A DNA stretch of 64,000 nucleotides from Rhodanobacteraceae bacterium. GTDB taxonomy: Bacteria > Pseudomonadota > Gammaproteobacteria > Xanthomonadales > Rhodanobacteraceae. Of the stretch, positions 31,945 to 42,000 are shown one piece after another. A program made the position numbers and the translations under genes. Positions within the stretch are counted from its first letter, which is position 1, and every line of letters starts with the position of its first letter. The notes below the pieces were generated by a model, which saw only the letters and a list, made by a program, of their open reading frames with translations, was not told where the DNA came from and did not search any database. The stretch covers positions 186,001-250,000 of the forward strand of contig JAACZU010000005.1 in NCBI GenBank assembly GCA_009996615.1. The letters run 5' to 3'.

Positions 31945-34812
31945 ATGAACGTGTGGACTGCAAGGCCGGCCGTGCGCTGGCTGGTTGCCGCGATGGCAAT
32001 GACGGCCGCTGGCTGGGCCCATGCCGCAGGCGACCTGTGGCGCGACCGGACCGTGATCGGCACGCTGCCGTTCAGCGAAAGCCTGGACGCGAGCACGGCG
32101 AGCGAGGAGGGTACCGACCCTGTCCTCAACTGCTTCGTCGGTGCCGCCGGCAGCAGTGGACGGGCCACGGTGTGGTACCAGTACACGACGGGCGACAGCA
32201 CCGAGTACGTCAACATCTCCACCCAGGGCAGCGGCTATGACACGATCGTGGCCGTCTACACGGGCGCCCCGGGCGCGTTCCGCCTCGTCGCCGGCGGCTG
32301 CAACGACGACGGTGTCGGTACCACGCAGTCGCGCATCGCCGGCCTGCGCCTGGCGCCGCGCACGTCCTACAGCATCGAAGTCGCCTCGCATGGCACCGTG
32401 ACGGCCGGCGGATCGCTGGCCTTCGCCGTGACGCCCGCCCCGCTCTATGTCGTCAACCGCCAGGACGATCCCAGTCCGGCGGTCTCGGGCTGCACCGCGG
32501 CGGCCTGCACGCTGCGCTCGGCGATATCGGCGAGCAACGCCGTGCCCGGCGCCGTCATCGTGCCGGCCGGCACGTACACGATCGCCCTGGGCGCGAGCGG
32601 CGAGGACGCGAACGCCGGCGGCGACTTCGACATCCGCTCCGGCATGTCGATCTACGGCGCCGGCGCGGACCAGACGATCATCGATGCGAACCAGAAGGAC
32701 CGCATCTTCGACATCGACCCCGACGGCTTCGGCGCCCCCGCCACCGGCCGCGTCACCGCGCTGATCGCCGACCTTGCGCTGGTCAACGGCGGCGGCTCGT
32801 CGTTCTACGGCGACGGTGGCGCGATCCGTGCCTACAGCGGCAGCTCGAGCGCGCTGGTCAACAACGACTTCGTGGTCCTCGACCATGTCCGCATCCGCGC
32901 CAGCCGCTCGCAGCTGAACGGCGGCGCCGTGGCGTTGTCGGCGCGCGGGCAATTCATCGGCTGCGAGTTTTCCAGCAACTACGCCAACAGCACCGGCGGC
33001 GCGCTGACACTCGGGCCGTCCTTCGCGGGCGGCGACACCATCATCGATCTGATCGACAGCACGGTGGAGGGCAACCAGTCGCCGAGCAGCTTCAGCGGCG
33101 GCGGCGGCATCAAGAGCACGGCGCGCCTGCGCGTCACGAACTCGACGATCGCCAACAACACCAGCGGCTACCACGGCGGCGGCGTCTACTCCACCGGCAC
33201 CGGCACGCTCGAGCTGCGCAGCAGCACGGTCGCCAGGAACGTGGCCGCCAGCGGTGGCGGCACGTCCAACGGCGGCGGCATCCGGCTCGACAACGGGACG
33301 CTGATCGTGGCCAACACGATCCTGTCGGGCAACACGCGCGGCGGCGCCGCCGGCACGGCGGACGATTGCACGGCGGCCGCCGGCACGCTGACCGCGAACT
33401 ACTCGCTGCTCACGGCGGCGTCGGGATGCACGTTCAACGGCGGCAACAACATCCTCGGTGTCGATGCGGCGTTCGACGGCAGCATCGGCGACCACGGCGG
33501 ACCGACGCGCACCCTCGCCCTGGCCAGCACCAGTCCCGCGATCGATGCCGCCGATCCGCTCGGCTGCACCGGCGCGGGCGCGGCGCCGCTGGAATTCGAC
33601 CAGCGCGGTACGGGCTATCCGCGCAGCGTCAACGGCCGCTGCGACATCGGTGCGTACGAGGCCAGTTCGACGCGACCCGACGCGCCCGGAACGCCGCACC
33701 TGGATCCGGCGTCCGATACCGGCGCGTCCTCGAGCGACAACGTCACCGCGGCCACCAGCCTGCGCTTCATGGGCGTGTGCGATGGCAGCGACGTCATCAC
33801 CCTGCTGGTCGACGGCACGCCGGCCTCGCCGACGGACAGCTGCATCGCGGGCGCCTACGACATCGTGCTCGGCAGCCTGCCGCCGGAAGGCCCGCACGCG
33901 ATCGCGGCGACCGCGACGCGGGGCGGCGCGACCTCCGAGCCGTCGGCCAGCGTATTGGTCGTGCTCGACCGCACGGCGCCGCTGATGACCATCACCAGCG
34001 GCCCCGCGGGCGACGTCATGCAGGCCGACGCCAGCTTCGCGTTCGGCACGGACGATGCGATCACGGTCGAGTGCTCGATCGACGCCGGCGCATTCGTGGC
34101 CTGCAGCAGCCCCGTGGCCTACGGCGGCCTGGCGGTCGGGCCACACGCGTTCCGGCTGCGCGGGACCGATCTTGCCGGCAACAGCGGCGAAGCGAGCCGC
34201 TCGTGGACGGTCGTCGCCCCGAATGCGCCGTCCCGGCCGCTCCTGCAGTCCGGCAGCGACACCGGGCGCTCGCCGAGCGACGGCATCACGAATGCGCTGG
34301 CCCCGGTGTTCGACGGTACCTGCCTGGCCGGATCGACCGTGCGTTTTTATGTCGATGGCGCTCCAACCGCAGTGACGACCGCCTGCATCGACGGCACCTA
34401 CAGCAGCGCGCAGGCAGTGGGCGAGGGAACGCATGAGGTCGCCGCGACCGTCACGGCCGGCAACATCGAAAGCGCGCCCAGCACCGCCACCATCGTCGTC
34501 ATCGACCGCACGTCCCCGGCAGCCCCGGTCCTGGCGTCGCCGCTTCCGCAGAGCACGGTGGCGCCGCGGCTGGCGATTGCCGGCAGCGCCGAAGGCGATG
34601 CCGACGTCGAGGTATTCGACGGCAACACGGTCGCGTGCTCGTCCGTGGCCGACGGCGCTGGCCACTGGACGTGCAATGCGATCCTGGCGTCCGGGCAACA
34701 CGTCCTGAGCGCGTTCGCGACCGACGTGGCGGGCAATCGCAGCAGCGCCTCGGCTCCGGTGACCGTCGAAGTCGATCGGGTCTTTGCCGACGGTTTCGAT
34801 GGCAGCCCGTGA
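31945..34812 (+). CDS. Secreted CSLREA/beta-helix protein with Ig-like domains and RVFADGFD tail
   Basis: A 955-residue exported protein with signal peptide 1-28 (GWAHA/AGD). Order: a PPC-like beta domain (30-150; VWYQYTTGD, YDTIVAVYTGAPG); a CSLREA-type motif (CTAAACTLRSAISASNAVPG, about 185-205); a right-handed parallel beta-helix with an outlier-protein (choice-of-anchor Q) core (about 205-570; repeated N-x-GG, STVEGN, STIANN turns); then three or four bacterial Ig-like domains (about 575-940; repeated DRT(A/S)P strands). The C-terminus is DRVFADGFDGSP. ATG at 31945 follows an AAGGGGG site. First gene of an operon; next start 19 bp downstream. Probably surface or extracellular; ligand unknown. 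Confidence 0.82.
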   Translation: MNVWTARPAVRWLVAAMAMTAAGWAHAAGDLWRDRTVIGTLPFSESLDASTASEEGTDPVLNCFVGAAGSSGRATVWYQYTTGDSTEYVNISTQGSGYDTIVAVYTGAPGAFRLVAGGCNDDGVGTTQSRIAGLRLAPRTSYSIEVASHGTVTAGGSLAFAVTPAPLYVVNRQDDPSPAVSGCTAAACTLRSAISASNAVPGAVIVPAGTYTIALGASGEDANAGGDFDIRSGMSIYGAGADQTIIDANQKDRIFDIDPDGFGAPATGRVTALIADLALVNGGGSSFYGDGGAIRAYSGSSSALVNNDFVVLDHVRIRASRSQLNGGAVALSARGQFIGCEFSSNYANSTGGALTLGPSFAGGDTIIDLIDSTVEGNQSPSSFSGGGGIKSTARLRVTNSTIANNTSGYHGGGVYSTGTGTLELRSSTVARNVAASGGGTSNGGGIRLDNGTLIVANTILSGNTRGGAAGTADDCTAAAGTLTANYSLLTAASGCTFNGGNNILGVDAAFDGSIGDHGGPTRTLALASTSPAIDAADPLGCTGAGAAPLEFDQRGTGYPRSVNGRCDIGAYEASSTRPDAPGTPHLDPASDTGASSSDNVTAATSLRFMGVCDGSDVITLLVDGTPASPTDSCIAGAYDIVLGSLPPEGPHAIAATATRGGATSEPSASVLVVLDRTAPLMTITSGPAGDVMQADASFAFGTDDAITVECSIDAGAFVACSSPVAYGGLAVGPHAFRLRGTDLAGNSGEASRSWTVVAPNAPSRPLLQSGSDTGRSPSDGITNALAPVFDGTCLAGSTVRFYVDGAPTAVTTACIDGTYSSAQAVGEGTHEVAATVTAGNIESAPSTATIVVIDRTSPAAPVLASPLPQSTVAPRLAIAGSAEGDADVEVFDGNTVACSSVADGAGHWTCNAILASGQHVLSAFATDVAGNRSSASAPVTVEVDRVFADGFDGSP

Positions 34813-34831
34813 TCGCACAGGAACCCAATCC

Positions 34832-36406
34832 ATGACCCGCTCCATCACCCCCCGCCTTGGCCGCAGGCTGCTCCTTGCGGCGCTGCTCCACGGCGCCGGC
34901 GCCGCCGCGTTGCCGCTCGATGATCTGCCGCCCGAGCTGGCCAGGCGGCTGGCCGGCCCGGCATCCGCCAGCCACTTCGGGGCGAGCCTGGCCGCCGTCG
35001 GCGACTTCGACGGCGACGGCTACCTCGACATCGCCATCGGCGCGCCGTCGCAGGCTCGCGGCGGCGCGCAGGGCGCCGGCGCCGTCTACGTGGTCTATGG
35101 CACTTCGATCGGCATTCCGTCTCCGGACTTCGATGACCCGCAAAGCCCGTGGGTCAGCCGCATCGAAAGCGCCAGCGCGGGCTCCGGCACCGCGCTCGGC
35201 GTCAGCCTTGCCGCGACCGGTGACATCGATGGCGATGGTCGCGACGACCTCGCGATCGGCAGCGCGCTGGGCGAGTTCGGCGGATCGACGCCCGGCAAGG
35301 TGTGGATCGTGCGCGGGCGGCCAACGCGCGAGGCAACCATCGACGTCGACGCCGACACGCGGACCACGACCCTGACCGGGGAGGCCGCATCCGATGGCTT
35401 CGGCCTCGTGCTGGCCGGAGGGGGCGACCTCAATGGCGACGGTCGCCCCGACCTCGCCATCGGCGCCGTCTACGCCAATGGATTCAACGGCAGCACCTAC
35501 GTGCTGTACGGATCGAGCACGCCGCCCGCCAGCATCGGCGCGGCGGCACTTGACGGTGCTGCCGGCGTGACGTTCAGCGACTCCGGCGATTTCGACCTCT
35601 CCGGCATCTCGCTGGCACTCGGCGGCGACGTCAATGGGGACGGCATCGACGACCTCGTGATCGGCGCGCTCGGCCCCAACGATGCAGCCAGCAATTACGT
35701 CGGCGGCGCCTACGTCGTGTTCGGCCGTGCCGGCGGCTGGGGCGCGGGCGCCGTCGACCTGCAGGCACTCGCGGCCGGCCAGGGCACGCGGATCCTCGGC
35801 AGCTACTACGCCGCCAGCGGCGCGGACTCGGCCGGCAGCGCGGTGGCGATCCTGCGCGACCAGAACGGCGACCACATCGACGAGATCGTCGTCGCCGATC
35901 CGGATGCCAGCCCGCTGGGCCGGGGCCTGGCAGGTGCGGTCGGTGTCGTGTATGGATCCAGCACCCTGCCGGCCAGCCTGACCTTCGCCGACCTCGACGG
36001 GCAACGCGGCTACCAGCTCTTCGGCGCGGCCGGCGGTGACAAGTTCGGCAGCGCGCTGGCCCATGCCGATGTGAACGGCGACGGTATCGACGACCTTGCC
36101 ATTGCCGCCGTGCAGCGCGTCAACAGCACCTCGCTCGGCACCGGAAGGGTATTCGTGCACTTCGGCCGCAGCACCGAAATCGCCGCGCGCGACATGGCGC
36201 CCTGGCTCGGCGGCCGCGGCTACGGCGAGCTCTACACGCCGGGCAGCGGCACCGTGGATTTCGGCGAGCTGGCCGGCGCCTGCCGCGCGACCTGCCCGCC
36301 GGGCGCGCGCCTGCTGCTCGGCGCGGCATCCGACGGCACCGGCAACGGCACGGTCTACGTGCTTGAGCGCAGCGATCGCATCTTCGCAGACGGAGCCGAG
36401 CCGTGA
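34832..36406 (+). CDS. Secreted FG-GAP (integrin-alpha-like) beta-propeller protein with RIFADG tail
   Basis: A 524-residue exported protein. The signal region 1-24 contains an Arg-rich n-region and LLLAALLHGAGAAALP. At least six FG-GAP repeats are visible, each with a calcium-loop motif: GDFDGDGYLDIAIGAP, GDIDGDGRDDLAIGSA, GDLNGDGRPDLAIGAV, GDVNGDGIDDLVIGAL, DQNGDHIDEIVVADP, ADVNGDGIDDLAIAAV. Together they should fold as a seven-bladed propeller. The C-terminus is SDRIFADGAEP, like the preceding gene's tail. It starts 19 bp after the beta-helix gene, and its stop overlaps the start of the CpcT-like gene. Role unknown; adhesion or scaffold is inferred. Confidence 0.85.
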   Translation: MTRSITPRLGRRLLLAALLHGAGAAALPLDDLPPELARRLAGPASASHFGASLAAVGDFDGDGYLDIAIGAPSQARGGAQGAGAVYVVYGTSIGIPSPDFDDPQSPWVSRIESASAGSGTALGVSLAATGDIDGDGRDDLAIGSALGEFGGSTPGKVWIVRGRPTREATIDVDADTRTTTLTGEAASDGFGLVLAGGGDLNGDGRPDLAIGAVYANGFNGSTYVLYGSSTPPASIGAAALDGAAGVTFSDSGDFDLSGISLALGGDVNGDGIDDLVIGALGPNDAASNYVGGAYVVFGRAGGWGAGAVDLQALAAGQGTRILGSYYAASGADSAGSAVAILRDQNGDHIDEIVVADPDASPLGRGLAGAVGVVYGSSTLPASLTFADLDGQRGYQLFGAAGGDKFGSALAHADVNGDGIDDLAIAAVQRVNSTSLGTGRVFVHFGRSTEIAARDMAPWLGGRGYGELYTPGSGTVDFGELAGACRATCPPGARLLLGAASDGTGNGTVYVLERSDRIFADGAEP

Positions 36407-37068
36407 GGTCTCCCCTGCCCCTGCCGACGCGTCGGCTGCAGCTGCTGGCCGGCACCCTCGCGCTCGCGCTGATGCACTGCGCCGACGCGGCCGCGGCCCA
36501 TGCGCACGAAGCGGAACTGCAGACCGTCGCCACCTATCTCGCCGGCGAATTCTCCAGTGCCCGGCAGGCCGCCGGCGATCCCGACTTCCATGCCGTCAGC
36601 CTGCGCATGACGCCGATCTGGCCGGAGCGGCGCGGCGAGCACTGGCTCTACGTCGAGCAGGCGCTGGCGACGCATCCGGACCAGCCCTACCGCCAGCGCG
36701 TCTATCGCCTGGTCTGGCGGGATGGTGTCCGCAGCATCGTCTATACGCTGCCCGCCGAGGCAGCGCGTGCCGTGGCCGGGACGGACGCGGTGACGACGGT
36801 GATGCAGCGCTGGCAGCCGGACGACCTGAGCGAACGGCGCGGCTGCGACATCCTGCTGCGCAAGGACGCGCAAGGCGGCTATGCCGGCAGCACGCACGGG
36901 CACGGCTGCCCGAGCGAGCTGCATGGCGCGGCCTATGCGACATCCGACGTCACGCTTGCCGCCGACGGGCTGGCCAGCTGGGACCGCGGCTTCGATGCGC
37001 AAGGCCACCAGGTCTGGGGCGCCGAAAAGGGACCTTACCGGTTCGAGCGCACCAAGCCGTCCGAGTAG
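36403..37068 (+). CDS. CpcT/CpeT-family (DUF1001) protein, exported
   Basis: A 221-residue protein with a signal peptide of about 30 residues (ADAAAA/HAH). The rest matches the CpcT/CpeT chromophore-lyase family pattern: LAGEFSSARQA, the PIWPERRGEHWLYVEQA strand, PYRQRVYRLV, the ERRGCDILLR segment, STHGHGCPSELHGAAYATSD, and WDRGFDAQGHQVWGAEKGPY. In cyanobacteria these proteins attach bilins to phycobiliproteins. This organism shows no sign of phycobiliproteins and the protein is exported, so it must do something else. The GTG start at 36403 overlaps the previous stop by 4 bp (GTGA), indicating translational coupling. Confidence 0.8.
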   Translation: MRSPLPLPTRRLQLLAGTLALALMHCADAAAAHAHEAELQTVATYLAGEFSSARQAAGDPDFHAVSLRMTPIWPERRGEHWLYVEQALATHPDQPYRQRVYRLVWRDGVRSIVYTLPAEAARAVAGTDAVTTVMQRWQPDDLSERRGCDILLRKDAQGGYAGSTHGHGCPSELHGAAYATSDVTLAADGLASWDRGFDAQGHQVWGAEKGPYRFERTKPSE

Positions 37069-37318
37069 GCGGTCGTTTTCGCCGGCGGTCGCGGCGAGGG
37101 TGCGGGCCGGCGCGCACTCGCCACGCCTCCACGCCGCCGGCGAGTGCCGGATGGCCTCGTCATCAGCCGGCCGGCGCATGCCGAGCGGCCACCGATGCCA
37201 TCGCCGCAACGGCCCATGCCGCGCGCGCCACTCGCTGCGCGCAGACACCGCTCGCCGCGCATCGCGGACCGAGATGCCTCATCATGGACGCAGTCGCAGG
37301 CCACGGATCCAACGCTCC

Positions 37319-38638
37319 ATGTCGCGCAGTCCCCTGCCCCGCCTGCTCGCCATCGCCGGCCTGCTCGCGCCGCTGGCCGCACGCGCCGACGACGCGCCGG
37401 CGCCGTTCGTGCCGCAACTGCTCGGCGCGCAATACACCTTCGTCGACCAGCACTAGGGCGCGCTGCGCTCGCCGTACGCGGGACCGCCGAGCCTGGAGCC
37501 GTCGGGCGACACCGCGCGCTCGCACACGTTCGGCGCGTACCTCGGCGTGCAACTGCCGGCGCACCTACAGTTCTACTTCGACTTGGAGATGTTCAAGGGC
37601 GAAGGCGTCAGCAACGCGAGCGGGCTCGGCGGCCTGACCAACGGCGACGTGATCCGCTCCGGCACGGTCGTGCTCGGCAAGCGCCCGTACGTCGCGCGGC
37701 GCTACCTGCGCTATGTCTGGCCGCTCGGCGGCGGGACGGCCGAGCGGGAGCGCGCGCAGGGCCAGTTGCCGGGACCGGAGGCGGTGCGGCGCGTCGAGGC
37801 CAAGCTCGGCAAGCTGGCCGCCAACGACGACTTCGACAGGAACCGCTACGCGAACGCGACGCGCACGCAGTTCATTAACTGGAGCCTGTGGAACGACACC
37901 CCCTGGGACTTCGCGGCCGACACGCGCGGCTACAGCAACGGCCTGATGCTGGCCTGGGTCGAGCGCGGCTGGGCGCTGCGCTACGGCCTCTACCAGATGC
38001 CGACCGAGGCGAACGGGCAGACGCTGGAGTGGCCGCTTGGCCGCGCGCGCGGCGAGCAGGTCGAGCTGACCGTGCAGCCGGCGCCGGACGGCTGGGCGCT
38101 GCGCCTGCTCGCGTTCCGCAACATCGCGCGCATGGGCGTCTACCGCGACGCGCTCGCCGCGGCCGCCGGCGGCGGCCAGCCGCCCGACATCCACGCCGAC
38201 GACCGCGACGGCCGGCGCAAGCACGGCTACGCGGCGAACTTCGAACTGCCGCTCGCCGACGACGGTGAAACCGGCCTGTTCGCGCGCGCGGGCTGGAACG
38301 ACGGCCGCACCGAATCGTTCGTGTTCACCGAGGTCGACCGCACGCTCACGTTCGGCGTGCAGCTTTCCGGCGCGCACTGGGGCCGTGCCGACGACCGCCT
38401 CGGCATCGGCTACGCGATCAACGCGCTGTCCGCCGACCACCGCGCCTACCTCGCGGCCGGCGGCGAAGGCTTCGTGCTCGGCGACGGCCGCGAACGCATC
38501 ATCGAAGCCTACTACCGCGTGCAAGTGCTGCCGCACCTGCAGATCAGCCCGGACCTGCAGTGGATCCGCAACCCGGGCTACAACCGCGACCGCGGCCCCG
38601 TGCGCTTCGCCGAGGTGCGCGCGCACCTGGAGTTCTGA
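37319..38638 (+). pseudogene. OprB-type carbohydrate porin gene interrupted by an in-frame TAG
   Basis: The full-length frame runs from ATG 37319 (signal peptide MSRSPLPRLLAIAGLLAPLA, cleavage after ARA) to 38638, 440 codons including stop. It encodes an OprB-like carbohydrate-selective porin: QYTFVDQH, then FDLEMFKGEGVSNASGLGGL, RRYLRYVWPLGGG, many aromatic beta strands and the C-terminal Phe (HLEF) needed for barrel insertion. Codon 46 (37454-37456) is TAG between CAC and GGC. The family usually has Gln there, and CAG to TAG is one transition. The frame is otherwise intact on both sides, so the lesion looks recent. An in-frame GTG at 37547 could start a truncated product lacking the signal peptide. 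A sequencing error remains possible. Confidence 0.75.
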
Positions 38639-38708
38639 GCACGCCTGCTTCGAGATCGGCTGCACCTGTGCGGCGTGTGGCCCTGGCGGGCGCACTGCGA
38701 GTGCCACC

Positions 38709-38982
38709 GTAGGCTGGACGCGCGCAGCGCGGCCGGCACTTTCCCGGTGCGGTGCGTGGCCCTGGGCGCATGCCGGCCGGCCTGCGGCCGTCCAACCTAC
38801 GAATGCCCGCGTGGGTGCCGGCAGCCGCCGTAGGCTGGACGCGCGCAGCGCGGCCGGCGCTTTCCCGGTGCGGTGTCTGGCCCTGACGGGGCATGCCGGC
38901 CGGCCTGCGGCCGTCCAGCCTACGAGTGCCAACGTGGGTGCAGGCATTCCACCGTAGGCTGGACGCGCGCAGCGCGGCCGGC
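38709..38982. repeat. Tandem array of REP-like palindromes, period about 122 bp
   Basis: Three forward arms (GTAGGCTGGACG plus GC-rich tail) at 38709-38737, 38830-38858 and 38954-38982 alternate with two reverse arms (ending CGTCCAGCCTAC or one-base variant) at 38772-38800 and 38895-38923. Units are spaced 121 and 124 bp. The intervening CTTTCCCGGTGCGGTG stretch is also repeated. Each arm pair can form a long hairpin. It occupies most of the 390-bp gap 38639-39028 between the porin and the propeller gene; no gene is present there. A related pair lies at 13018-13080. Confidence 0.9.
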
Positions 38983-39028
38983 GCTTTCCGGTTGCTGTCG
39001 CCACGCGGGCGGCGCCTCGACGAGGCTC

Positions 39029-42000
39029 CTACGGCACGTCGCGCGACTCCTCGCCGCCGCCGAGGCCGATCTCATCGGGCGTCGGCACGCGGATCGGCGT
39101 GAGGCCGGCCTGCTGCAGTTGCGCATCGAGCGCGGCCAGATCCTGCTCGCGCAGCGTTTGCCACGTTGCGATCGCGCGATCGAGGCGCGCACGGTAGTCG
39201 GCCAGCACCTGCTGCTGCGGCGCGGTCGGTGCGCGGTCGGCGCCGTCGATGTCGGTCGCGAGCGAAGCGAGCACCTCGCCGATCGCGCCGAGGTTCGGCG
39301 CCGTCTCGCCCTCGCCGGCGTGCAGCGGTTCGAGCTTCGCGGCGAACGCGGTGAGCGCGTCCTTGAGCGGCACCTGCGCGGCGGCGCCGCCGCGCCTGGT
39401 CAGCGCATCGAGCTGCTGCTGCACGGCGGCGACTTCGCCGTGGCCCTGCCAGACACGCGCCAGCTCGACGTCGATCGCCTGCGAGAACGCCAGCGCCTGC
39501 GCGAGCTCGGCGGGCGGCGTCGATACGCGCGGGTCGGCCAGCACGCGCAGCGGCTGGCGCAGTTCGCGACCGTCGACGGCGAGCACGAGCTGGTAGTCGC
39601 CCGGCAGCGCGAGCGGGCCTTCCGGCGTCAGCGGCGTGTCGCGGCCCCAGGTCGCGGCGATCGACCAGTTGTACGCGACCGCCTTCGGCCGCGGCAGGCG
39701 CAGGTCCCAGACGAAGCGGTGCGCGCCAGCGGCGGTCGCGAGCGGCCCCGCCGGGCGCAGCCAGCCGGCGGCGAAGTAGCGCGCGGCGGCCGGCTCCTGG
39801 GTCGGCGCGGCGCTGTCGAAGCGGCGCACGAGGCGCCCTTCACCGTCGCGGATGTCGAGCGTCACGCGCCGGGCCGGCTGCGCCAGCGTGTAGTCGATGA
39901 TCGCGCCAGCCGGCGGGTTGGTGCCGAGCGCGGTATCGGCCGGCAGCGGCGTGTCCTTGTTCTGGTTCGCGCGCACGCGGTACGCCGGCGCCGGCGCGAA
40001 CAGGTGCGCGCGCGCCTTCGCCACGCTCGCATCGAGCTGGCGCAGCGGGCTGACGTCGTCGAGCACCCAGATCGCGCGGCCCTGGGTCGCCGCGATCAGG
40101 TCGTTGCCGTGCACGAGCAGGTCGCGCACCCAGGCGACCGGCAGGTTGCGCTGCAGGCTCTGCCAGTGCGCGCCGTCGTCGAGCGAGACGAACACGCCGG
40201 CGTCGGTGCCGGCGTAGAGCAGGCCGCGGCGGACGGGGTCGGCGCGCACGACGCCGACGAAATGGCCGTCTGGAAGTCCATTCGCGATCTCGGACCAGCT
40301 CGCGCCGTAGTCGCGCGTGCGCAGGATGCGCGGGCGGAAATCGTCCTGGCGATGGTTGTCGACCGCGATGTAGGCGGTGCCCGGTTCGAGCGCGGACACG
40401 TCGAGCGTGGCGATCTTGGCCCAGTCCGGCACCTGCTTCGGCGTGACGTCGCGCCAGCTCTTGCCGCCGTCGCGGGTCAGCTGCACGCGGCCGTTGTCGG
40501 TGCCGATCCAGATTTCGTCGTTGCCGTGCGGCGACGGCGCGATCGAGAAGATCACGCCGTAGCCGCAGGCGGTCGCGTGCTCGATCGCGACGTCGCCGTC
40601 GCAGTGCTCGGCGACGTCGCGCTGGCCGGTCAGATCCGGGCTGATCGTGTCCCAGCTGCGGCCCTGGTCGGTCGAGCGGAACAGCACCTGCGCGCCGGCG
40701 TACAGCGCGTGCGGCGCCTGGCGCGCGAACGCGATCGGCGAGATCCAGGTGGATCGGTACTTCACGTCGGTCGGGCGCGCGCCGTAGCTCGACACCGGCC
40801 ACGGCGACACGTTCTGCACGGTGCCGGTGCGTGCGTCCCAGCGCGAGATGCGGCCGCCGAGACCGGAGCCGTAGACGATGTCCGGATCGGCCGGATCCGG
40901 CAGGTCGTAGTCGCGCTCGTCGCCGCCGACCGGATGCCAGTCGCGGTACGACAGCGCGCCGTAGTCGCTGCGGCTGGCGATGCGCACGGTGCCCGAGTCC
41001 TGCTGGCCGGAGTAGATCCAGTACGGGAAGCGATCGTCGGTGGCGAGGTGGTAGAACTGCCCGGTCGGCTGGTTGTACCAGTCGCTCCAGTGCGCGCCGC
41101 CGTCGACGCTGACCACGGTGCCCTGGTCGCTGGCGGTGACCATGCGCGCAGGCTGCTTCGGGTTGATCCACAGGTGGTGGTAGTCGTCGCCGCCCGGCGC
41201 GCCCTTGAGGATCGTGAAGGTCTGGCCGGCGTCCGTCGACTTGTGGATCGACTGGCCGACCGTGTAGACGGTGTCCGGATCGTCCGGCGCGACGGTCAGC
41301 CGGCTCATGTACCAGCTCGCGACCGCCTTCGCGTCGTTGACGCGCTCCCAGTGCATGCCGCCGTCGTCGGAGCGGTACAGGCCGCCCTGCGCGCCGGCGT
41401 CGATGCTGGCGTAGATCCGCGTCGCACCGTTCTTGAGGTGCGTGACCGCGAGACCGATGCGGCCGAGCGCACCGGTCGGCCAACCCTCGCCGCCGAGGCG
41501 TTGCCAGGTCACGCCGCCGTCGCGCGAGGCATGGATCGCGCTGCCCGCGCCGCTGATCGGCGTGAAATAGCTCAGCCACGGCCAGTTGCGCGCGGTCCAC
41601 GCGGCCGCGAACACGAGGTTCGGCTGCGCCGGATCGGCGGCCAGGTCGACCACGCCGGTCTGCTCGTCGACGAACAGCGTCTGCGTCCAGTGCTTGCCGC
41701 CGTCGGTGGTACGGAACACGCCGCGCTCGCGGTTCGGCCCGAAGATGTGGCCGAGCGCGCCGACCAGCACGGTGTCGGGATTTTTCGGATCGACCAGCAA
41801 CGCGCCGATGTGCCGCGTCGCCTCGAGCCCGAGCGGACGCCAGTGCGCGCCGCCGTCGTCTGAGCGGTACACGCCGTTGCCAGCGGCGATGTCATAGCGC
41901 GGCTCCGGCTGGCCGGTGCCGGCGTAGAGCACCTGCGGATTCGACGGCGCGACCGCGATCGCGCCGATCGACGCGGCGCCGAGGCCTTCGGACATCGGCT

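Noticed and set aside
37319-37456. The 45-codon signal-peptide fragment before the TAG as a small independent gene
   Set aside because: It continues in frame and in sense into the porin domain, so it is the 5' part of a broken gene rather than a separate peptide.
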